Source: Leptospira sp.
GTDB lineage: Bacteria > Spirochaetota > Leptospiria > Leptospirales > Leptospiraceae
Assembly (NCBI GenBank): GCA_021413405.1
Contig: JAIOQL010000099.1
Location: 1 to 7,748, forward strand
Length of the DNA stretch: 7,748 nt
Direction of reading: 5' to 3'
Below the pieces are notes generated by a model. It was given only the letters and a program-made list of their open reading frames with translations. It was not told the DNA's origin and made no database searches. Below are positions 1 through 6,334 of this stretch, one piece after another. Position 1 is the first letter of the stretch, and each line of letters opens with the position of its first letter. The position numbers and the translations under genes are program-made.

Positions 1-433
1 TTTTTGCCAGATCAAAGAGCTGAACCGCTTCCTTTGCATCAAAGGGAAGATCAGGAATAACAAGTCCGCGTATTCCAGAAGCGGCGGAAGCCTTCAGGAA
101 TTTCTTCAATCCAAAAGCGTAAACAGGATTCAAATAGGTCAGATATAAGAGGGGAATATTTTTATTTGATTTATGAATGCTGGCCGTAGTTTCCAGAATA
201 ATTTCCATTGAAAAAGGATTGTTATCAAGAGCTCTTTTATATGATTTTTGGATAACCGGTCCATCGGCGATGGGATCTGAAAATGGAATCCCCATTTCAA
301 GAAAATCGGCTCCACCTTCAATTAAAGCTTTCCCCCATTCTACGCTCAAAGTATAGTCAGGGTCTCCCAGGGAAAAATACGGAATAAACTTAGGCTTCTT
401 TGATCCGGAATATGATTCTGAAATTGAGACCAA
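1..433 (-). CDS. trpA: Tryptophan synthase alpha subunit, 3' end cut off by the window
   Basis: The alpha subunit cleaves indole-3-glycerol phosphate to indole and glyceraldehyde 3-phosphate and passes indole through a tunnel to TrpB in the alpha2beta2 complex of the cytoplasm. Only about 144 of the family's usual 260-270 residues are present; the rest lies beyond base 1. Visible family blocks are FIPYFSLGDPD (16-26), LEMGIPFSDPIADGP (45-59), LTYLNPVYAFG and GLVIPDLPF. E46 and D57 match the two catalytic acids (E49 and D60 in the enterobacterial enzyme). The start is placed at a TTG (433-431) directly after the trpB stop. The frame has no ATG before the codon for M47, which lies inside the catalytic block, and an AGGGGG sits 7 nt upstream of the TTG. 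The product is certain; the exact start is likely but inferred. Confidence 0.93.
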   Translation of the reverse strand, partial: MVSISESYSGSKKPKFIPYFSLGDPDYTLSVEWGKALIEGGADFLEMGIPFSDPIADGPVIQKSYKRALDNNPFSMEIILETTASIHKSNKNIPLLYLTYLNPVYAFGLKKFLKASAASGIRGLVIPDLPFDAKEAVQLFDLAK

Positions 434-1624
434 CTATCTGCCCCCTGTTAGCCGGATCACTTCGGAAACATCCTTGTCACCTCTGCCGGAAAGACAGATA
501 ACGATGTCTTTCTTGCTTCCCAGATCTTTCGCCAGTTTTTTTGCAAAAACAAATGCATGCGCAGTTTCAAGGGCTGGAATAATTCCTTCCGTTCTAGATA
601 CTTCGAGGAAGGCGTCTAACGCATCTTTATCGCCTACTGCAAAATATTCTACTCTTCCCGTTTTCGCGAGATAAGCGTGCTCAGGTCCGACGCCCGGATA
701 ATCAAGTCCTGCTGAAACCGAATGGGCAGGAACAATCTGTCCACTGCTATCCTGTATAATCAGCGTCCTTGTGCCGTGTAAAAACCCTTCTTTACCAAAA
801 GTAATACTCGCAGAATGTTCCCCGGGCTTTGTTCCAAGACCTCCTGCTTCGATTCCGAACAGTTTAACTTTCCTGTCCTTTAAAAAACCATGGAACATTC
901 CAATCGCATTTGATCCGCCTCCGACACAGGCAATAACTGCATCCGGATTTTTTTTATTCCGTTTCATGAATTGTTTTTTTGTTTCGATTCCGATTACGCT
1001 CTGGAAATCACGGACTATTACAGGGAACGGATGGGGACCAATGGCTGATCCAACAATATAATGAGTATTTGATACGTTAAGCGCCCAATCACGCATTGCT
1101 TCGCTGGTTGCATCCTTGAGTGTGGATGTTCCTGAAGTGACGCTGACTATTTTTGCACCGAGCATTCTGATTTTGACGGCATTCAATTCCTGCCTGCGGA
1201 GATCTTCCTCCCCCATAAAAATAGTTGTATCAAGACCAAATAATGTTCCTGCCGTCGCAGTTGCCAAACCATGCTGCCCGGCTCCTGTCTCGGCAATGAT
1301 CCGTTTTTTCCCCATTGCTTTAGTGATCAGTGCCTGTCCAATTGCATTGTTTATTTTATGAGCACCTGTGTGGTTGAGATCCTCACGTTTTAACCAGATT
1401 CTTGCGCCACCCCAGGATTTAGTAAGTCTGTCGGCATAAGTTAAAAGAGAAGGGCGTCCAATGTAATTCTGATTATAAAAATTCAGTTCTTTCTTGAATT
1501 TAGGGCTTTTTTTTAATTTGTTATATGTCCGTTCCAGTTCAACGAGCGCTTCAGTAAGGATTTCTGGTGCATATCGTCCGCCGAATTCACCAAAATAGCC
1601 GGTTTTGTTTTCATCGTTCTTCAT
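434..1624 (-). CDS. trpB: Tryptophan synthase beta subunit (TrpB1 type)
   Basis: TrpB is the PLP enzyme that condenses indole with L-serine to give tryptophan, working with the TrpA encoded directly downstream. The 396 residues are full family length. Seen in order: FGEFGGRYAPEIL near the N-terminus; LNHTGAHKINNA with the Schiff-base lysine K90; AETGAGQHG with catalytic E112; the COMM-domain stretch around 145-185; the phosphate-binding GGGSNA (235-240); HGTRTLIIQD (283-292); SVSAGLDYPGVGPEH (303-315) with D308; and LSGRGDKD (378-385). The length and lack of an N-terminal extension point to the TrpA-dependent TrpB1 rather than the salvage TrpB2. The ATG start lies 6 nt after the proS stop. 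The only nearby Shine-Dalgarno-like GGAG is 18 nt away and partly inside a hairpin, so initiation may depend on coupling to proS. No key residue is missing. Confidence 0.98.
   Translation of the reverse strand: MKNDENKTGYFGEFGGRYAPEILTEALVELERTYNKLKKSPKFKKELNFYNQNYIGRPSLLTYADRLTKSWGGARIWLKREDLNHTGAHKINNAIGQALITKAMGKKRIIAETGAGQHGLATATAGTLFGLDTTIFMGEEDLRRQELNAVKIRMLGAKIVSVTSGTSTLKDATSEAMRDWALNVSNTHYIVGSAIGPHPFPVIVRDFQSVIGIETKKQFMKRNKKNPDAVIACVGGGSNAIGMFHGFLKDRKVKLFGIEAGGLGTKPGEHSASITFGKEGFLHGTRTLIIQDSSGQIVPAHSVSAGLDYPGVGPEHAYLAKTGRVEYFAVGDKDALDAFLEVSRTEGIIPALETAHAFVFAKKLAKDLGSKKDIVICLSGRGDKDVSEVIRLTGGR
441..446 (-). promoter_or_regulatory. Shine-Dalgarno site that supports the TTG start of trpA
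   Basis: The coding strand reads AGGGGG within the last codons of trpB, then 7 nt, then TTG. The spacing is good for ribosome binding and is the main support for a non-ATG start of trpA. Because the site lies inside trpB, trpA translation is probably coupled to trpB. Confidence 0.6.
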
Positions 1625-1630
1625 ATTGCT

Positions 1631-3376
1631 TTAATTATTTTTCTCCAGAGAGAAAAATAATTCCTTTCTAAGGATATTTATTTCTTCCAAAAGCTTCTCA
1701 TTGGAAAGGAAAACAGAAGTTTTTTCTTCTCCCGATTTTCTATTTAAGATCGAAAAAGTGGAATCCTGAAAAAAGTTTTTTCCGAGTGTCAATCTGACCG
1801 GAAAACCGACGATTTCCGAATCTTTGAATTTGAACCCGGGTCCAAGATCCCTGTCATCCCAGAAAACATCTATCCCGTTTTGAACCAGGTATTGATAAAT
1901 TTTTTCAATCCTGGAAAGTTCCTCTACCCCTTTTGTGATACTAACAAGAGATACTTCAAAAGGGGAAACACTAATTGGCCAAACAATCCCTTTGGAATCA
2001 TTCGACTGCTCAATTATAGTTGCCATTGTCCTGTTTACGCCTATTCCATAAGTGCCCATTATCGGAATTAATTGTTTTCCATTTTTATCGCTTACTTTGA
2101 AATCAAATGCCTTTGTATATTTATCACCGAGTTTAAAAATATGTCCTACTTCAATCCCCTTTTGTGTGTCCAGTGGAGAAGAGCAATTGGGACATGGATC
2201 ATTCTTGCTGGCTAACGAAAGATCTATTGTTTCCGGCTTAAAACTCATATCCCGTCCGGGAACAAAAAATTTCAGATGAAAATCAGTTTCATTTGCGCCT
2301 GTTACGTAAGCTGTTTGGGGATTGATACTAGTATCAAAAATTATTTTGTATTCTTTTTTTTCAGGAATAGTTGGCCCAGTAAAACCCGGAACGCAACCGA
2401 TTGAATTGCATTCCTCATTGCTGAGTGTACGCAGGTCCAGCGATTTGAGAAAATTTTTCAATTTTACTTCATTCACTTCCCGGTCGCCGCGAATGAATAC
2501 GATAATATTTTCTTTATTATCCGATTTATACATTACAGACTTTATGGTATTTTCAGGAATTGTACCTGTAAATTCAGCTACTTCGTTGATTGTTTTTTTT
2601 CCCGGTGTAGAAATTTTTTCGTATGGAGAAAGTTTCTCCTGCTGGCCGGAATTTTTAAATATTACCTGTGTTTTTTCAACATTTCCACTATAACCGCATT
2701 TTTCACACAATGCAAGGGTTTCTTCCCCGATCGGTGAAATAACCATAAATTCTTCAGATCCGGATCCCCCCATGCTCCCGGAATCGGCTTGAACGGGAAT
2801 AGTGTTCAGACCACATCGTGAAAATATTTTCCTGTAGACTTTTCTCATCAATTCGTAAGTTAAATTAAGCGACGCATCATCCGGATGAAAGGAGTAAGCA
2901 TCTTTCATCGTGAATTCTCGCGACCGGATTACTCCGAAACGGGGCCTGATTTCATCCCGGAATTTTGCCCGGATTTGGTAAACATTGACTGGAAGATCTT
3001 TGTATGATTTCAAAATTGGCTTTAGCAAAGATGTAAAAGATTCTTCATGAGTCGGTCCAAGAGAATATTCCGCATCGTGCCTGTCTTTCTGACGAAACAT
3101 TTCTTTTCCCATCAGCTCCCAACGTCCGCTTTCGATCCATAACTCCGCAGGAGTCAGAATGGGTAATTCGAATTCGAGAGCGCCTGAAGCATCCATTTCT
3201 TCCCGGATAATTTTCTCAATTTTTCGGAGAACCCGAAGACCCATAGGAAGATAATTGTAAAGCCCTGCCGATGATTTTCGGACTAGTCCTGCCCGGATCA
3301 TCAGTTTATGGGAGGCTACAACTGCGTCTGCCGGATCTTCCTTAGCTGTTGGGAGAATATAATTACTTGCTTTCAT
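1631..3376 (-). CDS. proS: Prolyl-tRNA synthetase, bacterial type with editing domain
   Basis: This class II aminoacyl-tRNA synthetase charges tRNA-Pro in the cytoplasm. At 581 residues it matches the long bacterial form (about 570). The catalytic core begins with SSAGLYNYLPMG (35-46); motif 1 ends at P72; the TxE loop is GPTHEE (107-112); motif 2 lies at about 139-163 (FRDEIRPRFGVIRSREF); motif 3 is MGTYGIGVNRTMATIIEQ (440-457). Between motifs 2 and 3, at about 225-405, is the insertion domain that hydrolyses Ala-tRNA-Pro. K279 in TIKSVMY aligns with the lysine needed for editing in E. coli. Two Cys pairs flank this domain (C224/C227 and C395/C398). The anticodon-binding domain follows at about 470-570. 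The ATG is preceded by AGGA at 12 nt. An 83-nt gap separates it from rseP, and trpB follows after 6 nt. Confidence 0.98.
   Translation of the reverse strand: MKASNYILPTAKEDPADAVVASHKLMIRAGLVRKSSAGLYNYLPMGLRVLRKIEKIIREEMDASGALEFELPILTPAELWIESGRWELMGKEMFRQKDRHDAEYSLGPTHEESFTSLLKPILKSYKDLPVNVYQIRAKFRDEIRPRFGVIRSREFTMKDAYSFHPDDASLNLTYELMRKVYRKIFSRCGLNTIPVQADSGSMGGSGSEEFMVISPIGEETLALCEKCGYSGNVEKTQVIFKNSGQQEKLSPYEKISTPGKKTINEVAEFTGTIPENTIKSVMYKSDNKENIIVFIRGDREVNEVKLKNFLKSLDLRTLSNEECNSIGCVPGFTGPTIPEKKEYKIIFDTSINPQTAYVTGANETDFHLKFFVPGRDMSFKPETIDLSLASKNDPCPNCSSPLDTQKGIEVGHIFKLGDKYTKAFDFKVSDKNGKQLIPIMGTYGIGVNRTMATIIEQSNDSKGIVWPISVSPFEVSLVSITKGVEELSRIEKIYQYLVQNGIDVFWDDRDLGPGFKFKDSEIVGFPVRLTLGKNFFQDSTFSILNRKSGEEKTSVFLSNEKLLEEINILRKELFFSLEKNN
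1633..1662 (-). other. Perfect 13-bp hairpin across the proS stop, just before trpB
   Basis: The coding strand can fold as arm AATTATTTTTCTC, loop TCTG, arm GAGAAAAATAATT, with all 13 pairs perfect. The 3' arm runs into the proS TAA and ends 8 nt before the trpB ATG. It carries most of the only GGAG near trpB. The stem is AT-rich and no U-tract follows, so it does not look like an intrinsic terminator. A role in translational coupling, mRNA processing or transcript stability is possible but inferred. The bases also encode the last residues of ProS, so part of the symmetry may reflect A/T-rich codons for Lys, Asn, Phe and Leu. Confidence 0.55.
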
Positions 3377-3416
3377 GAGTACAACTTTTCCTGAAACTAT
3401 GTTTTTCAGCCATAAT

Positions 3417-3422
3417 ATTATA
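3417..3422 (-). promoter_or_regulatory. Candidate -10 box ahead of proS-trpBA
   Basis: The 83-nt gap between rseP and proS is the only sizeable non-coding gap in the window. On the coding strand it contains a perfect TATAAT, embedded in the 10-bp palindrome ATAATATTAT. Transcription starting about 7 nt downstream would give a leader of roughly 30-35 nt before the proS ATG. The hexamer 17 nt upstream is AGATAG, a poor -35, and there is no TG extension, so this is a candidate only. In AT-rich DNA such a match can arise by chance. Confidence 0.35.
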
Positions 3423-3454
3423 CGAGGCTGTCAGAACCTCTATCTTTTTGAACA

Positions 3455-3470
3455 GGTTTCTACAGAAACC
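3455..3470 (-). other. Short hairpin across the rseP stop codon
   Basis: The coding strand can form GGTTTC / TGTA / GAAACC, a 6-bp stem with a 4-nt loop that overlaps the rseP TAG. The following bases are TGTTCAAAAAG, not a U-tract, so intrinsic termination is unlikely. It may be chance, or it may slow decay or reduce read-through at the end of the envelope genes. Confidence 0.25.
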
Positions 3471-5169
3471 GGAGAAAATCATTTGTGGTCACAAAAATTC
3501 CGAGCAACAAAAGAAATGCAAATCCTGCTCTGAAAATTATTTCAATTGCTTTTCGGGGCAATGGTTTACCTGCAATTGCTTCGTACAAATACAAAACCAG
3601 GTGGCCACCATCTGCGACAGGGATTGGCAATAGATTCATTATCATAAGAGCGATTGATATTCTCGCGACAAAATCCAGATAAGTGAACCAGCCATATTCA
3701 AGGCTCATCCCGGCAAAATGAACTATTCCAATCGGACCCGAAAGATTATCCTTCGGCGACATCAGGCCGGTAAAAAGCATCTTGATTCCGATCAGGGAGG
3801 TGCTCACATTCTGATATACTTTTTCAGCGGAACTCACAAAGGCTTCCGGAACTGAAAGGGATTTTTCATTGATTTCGGCATTGAATTTCATAGAAGGACG
3901 AAATCCAAGTAATCCGATGGGCCGCAATTTGAAGTCGGCCAGATAACTAAGTTCTCCGATTTCAATCTGAATAGAATTTGTTTTTAAATTAGAAAGATAA
4001 TTTTTAACGGCTATAAAATTATCAAACGAGTTTCCGTTTATTTTGATATTGGAAAGCCTGTTTTTTATTTTTGGATCATAACTTGCCAAAGAAAAAGAAC
4101 GAACATCAAATTCATTGAATTCTTTTTCCTTCAGATTGAATAATTCAAGAACATCAGCCCCGTTAACCGGAGCAGAAACTTTCATGACCTCTGTAGACCA
4201 TGGTGTAAGAAGAGGATAAATCTTCCGATCTACCTGAACAGTAACAGATTTTCCCTGATATAATCCCAGAATTTTCTGTAACTCACTAACTGTATGGATC
4301 TGATTCCCTTCTACATCAAGGATTACATCCCCGTCCGAAAGATACTGAATTGCTTTGGATTTTAGGACCGTTTCCTGACTTTTTTCCGGAGCTGGTTCTG
4401 TAGTTGGCTGATCCTGATTTTTCTCCAGAATCTTCTTTCTCTTTACAAAGAATGCACCGGACTTATTTTCTTTATCCAGCAGATGGGTCAGCCAGTTCCG
4501 TAATTGTTCTGAATATGTAAATGTTACGACAACCCTTCTATCGCCAGCCGGTTCAATTCCAATCGTTGGCCTGCCCCCGCTGGAATATACATCTGGAGTG
4601 ATTGAAACTGATGTCATTCTCCCGTTTCTTTCATATTCGAGTTCAAGCTGCTCCCCTGCAGATAATCCGATGTGAGTGAAAACATCTTCGAAAGTTTCTG
4701 TTGGCTTACCATTGATCCGTAAAATCCGGTCTCCTGACCGGAGTCCGGCCTTGTAGGCTTGCGATGATTCTTCAATAGATTCATCAATAAAAATTTTATT
4801 GCCCGGTGCCCGGTCTCCACTTAACGCAAGAAAGAAAAGAATAATAAATCCCAAAAGAAAATTGAAAAATGGTCCGCCTAAAACAGGGATCATTCTCTTT
4901 AGCGGGGGCGTTGAGAGCAATTCCCCCTTCTCTCCGCGAAGACCTTCTCCATACTCATCCCCCTTAAAGAGAACGTATCCACCAATCGGGATTGCAGTGA
5001 TCTGGTAGACTGTTTCTCCAATCTTCTTTTTCCAGAGTCCCCTGCCATAACCGATTGAAAATATTCTTGCCTTCACGCCAACGAGCATTCCGCAAAGAAG
5101 ATGGCCAAGTTCATGAATGAAAATTGAAACTGCGAGCATAAAAACTGCACCGAGAATTAAGATGAGCAT
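3460..5169 (-). CDS. rseP: RseP-family intramembrane zinc metalloprotease (site-2 protease), enlarged
   Basis: RseP-type proteases cut transmembrane anchors of anti-sigma factors or leftover signal peptides within the inner membrane. The first helix holds the zinc motif HELGH (19-23, catalytic E20). A second helix region follows GGPFFNFLLGF (98-108). SGPIGI lies at 477-482, the second zinc-ligand motif at about 512-523 (NLLPIPVADGGH, D520), and a last helix at about 545-562. At 569 residues it is over 100 longer than E. coli RseP (about 450). The extra length lies between the membrane halves: a clear PDZ at about 125-195, a charged Pro/Glu/Lys linker at about 243-270, a second PDZ-like stretch at about 275-315, and a weaker third at about 370-405. 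The usual LDG is ADG. The ATG is 4 nt after the dxr stop, with AAAGGAAG 12 nt upstream. The substrate cannot be told from the sequence. Confidence 0.94.
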   Translation of the reverse strand: MLILILGAVFMLAVSIFIHELGHLLCGMLVGVKARIFSIGYGRGLWKKKIGETVYQITAIPIGGYVLFKGDEYGEGLRGEKGELLSTPPLKRMIPVLGGPFFNFLLGFIILFFLALSGDRAPGNKIFIDESIEESSQAYKAGLRSGDRILRINGKPTETFEDVFTHIGLSAGEQLELEYERNGRMTSVSITPDVYSSGGRPTIGIEPAGDRRVVVTFTYSEQLRNWLTHLLDKENKSGAFFVKRKKILEKNQDQPTTEPAPEKSQETVLKSKAIQYLSDGDVILDVEGNQIHTVSELQKILGLYQGKSVTVQVDRKIYPLLTPWSTEVMKVSAPVNGADVLELFNLKEKEFNEFDVRSFSLASYDPKIKNRLSNIKINGNSFDNFIAVKNYLSNLKTNSIQIEIGELSYLADFKLRPIGLLGFRPSMKFNAEINEKSLSVPEAFVSSAEKVYQNVSTSLIGIKMLFTGLMSPKDNLSGPIGIVHFAGMSLEYGWFTYLDFVARISIALMIMNLLPIPVADGGHLVLYLYEAIAGKPLPRKAIEIIFRAGFAFLLLLGIFVTTNDFLRFL

Positions 5170-5173
5170 AATT

Positions 5174-6325
5174 TTATACAGCTTCCTTTAAGTATTTATT
5201 CCGGATAAATGAGCGGGCGGAATTTGCTGCCTCTTCATATCCCAATAGTGTTTCCGGGTATTCTATCTTTATTTTTTCCAATGCAGATTCGATCAGTATT
5301 GGAATATCTGTGAATTGAATAATTCTGTTCAAAAAAAGTGAGACGGCCTCTTCGTTTGCTGCATTAAAAATCCCTGGCGCGGTTCCACCTGCTTTTCCTG
5401 CGTTATACGCCATTGAGAGAGCGGGATATCTCTTCATATCTGGCTGGATGAACTGTAGGTTTTTCCAGGATGCCGGTTTGCGTTCACGCAACAAAGTTTT
5501 CACAGTTTCAGGGTAAAAAAGAGAATGTGCTACAGGAAAAATCATATCCGGATCTGATGAATAACTGAAATACGCGCCGTCATTTGTTTCAATCATTCCG
5601 TGAACAATACTTTCCGGATGAATAACGACTTCAATTTTTTCGTACGGAATTCCGAAAAGAAAATGGGCTTCAATCACTTCCAGCCCCTTGTTCACAAGCC
5701 CTGCGGAATCAATGGTTATCTTCGGGCCCATTTTCCAGGTTGGATGGTTTAAGGCTTCTTCTACACTTACAGTTGAGAGCTTTTCGATGGGTAAATCCCG
5801 GAATGATCCACCGGAGGCAGTCAATGTAATTGAACGGATATTCTCAGGTTTCTGCAATGCAAGCAACTGAAATAACGCATTGTGTTCGGAATCAACCGGA
5901 ACCAGAATAGAAGATTTTTTCTTCAATAGATTGTTTATATACGGACCAAAACTGACCAGCGTTTCCTTGTTTGCGATTGCTATTTTCTTATTTTTTTCAA
6001 TTGCCGCTATTGTAGGATATATTCCGATTGCACCCACAATTGCAGTAACAACCGTCCCTACTTCATCAAGTGATGCGATCTCCGAAAGTGCTTCTGATCC
6101 GTAATATATTTTAGTGTCGTTGTATTTACTGCCCAAAATTGAATCATGGCTCCCGGAAATTACCGCAAATTCAGGATGGAATTCCTCAATAATAGACTTT
6201 GCTTTCTCAACGTTACCATGGACACTGAATGAATGCAGCCGGAAATAGCCTGGAAAAAGTCGAAGTACTTTTAATGTTGATTCCCCAACGGACCCGGATG
6301 CACCAAGTAAGCATATGTTTTCCAT
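5174..6325 (-). CDS. dxr: 1-deoxy-D-xylulose 5-phosphate reductoisomerase
   Basis: Dxr converts DXP to 2-C-methyl-D-erythritol 4-phosphate with NADPH, the first committed step of the MEP route to IPP and DMAPP, the precursors used by UppS upstream. The 383 residues are typical of the family. Seen: NADPH-binding LGASGSVGESTL (7-18); AIANKETLV (116-124); metal ligands D145 and E147 in PVDSEHNALFQ; substrate loop TASGGSFRD (169-177); NHPTWKMG (193-200) with the flexible-loop W197; DSAGLVNKGLEVIEA (206-220) with N212, K213 and metal ligand E216; HPESIVHG (236-243); and PGIFNAANEEAV (317-328). The family's common DSATxMNKG reads DSAGLVNKG, a mild change away from the metal ligands. The ATG lies 9 nt after cdsA. 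No Shine-Dalgarno is close (an AGGA is 21 nt away), which suggests coupled translation. Confidence 0.98.
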   Translation of the reverse strand: MENICLLGASGSVGESTLKVLRLFPGYFRLHSFSVHGNVEKAKSIIEEFHPEFAVISGSHDSILGSKYNDTKIYYGSEALSEIASLDEVGTVVTAIVGAIGIYPTIAAIEKNKKIAIANKETLVSFGPYINNLLKKKSSILVPVDSEHNALFQLLALQKPENIRSITLTASGGSFRDLPIEKLSTVSVEEALNHPTWKMGPKITIDSAGLVNKGLEVIEAHFLFGIPYEKIEVVIHPESIVHGMIETNDGAYFSYSSDPDMIFPVAHSLFYPETVKTLLRERKPASWKNLQFIQPDMKRYPALSMAYNAGKAGGTAPGIFNAANEEAVSLFLNRIIQFTDIPILIESALEKIKIEYPETLLGYEEAANSARSFIRNKYLKEAV

Positions 6326-6334
6326 TTTAAAAGG

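Noticed and set aside
139..321. A 60-codon minus-strand frame with an ATG start
   Set aside because: It lies in another frame within trpA, where the TrpA reading gives the conserved catalytic blocks. It is a shadow.
474..1361. Three plus-strand open frames opposite trpB
   Set aside because: They lie antisense to a perfectly conserved TrpB, overlap no promoter or ribosome site that I can see, and resemble no protein family I know.
1633..1662. Reading the proS-trpB hairpin as a Rho-independent terminator
   Set aside because: The stem is AT-rich, no run of U follows on the transcribed strand, and trpB begins 8 nt later. No plus-strand gene needs a terminator here.
2322..2693. A 123-codon open frame on the plus strand
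   Set aside because: It is fully antisense to proS, whose protein is intact and conserved there. The translation is low-complexity, Ser/Phe-rich shadow sequence with no recognisable domain.
3377..3459. A T-box, trp leader or other riboswitch before proS
   Set aside because: The gap is only 83 nt, with no leader peptide, no T-box consensus and no terminator/antiterminator pair visible.
4614..4820. A 68-codon minus-strand frame inside rseP
   Set aside because: It is an alternative frame over the first PDZ domain of RseP, whose own frame is clearly the coding one.
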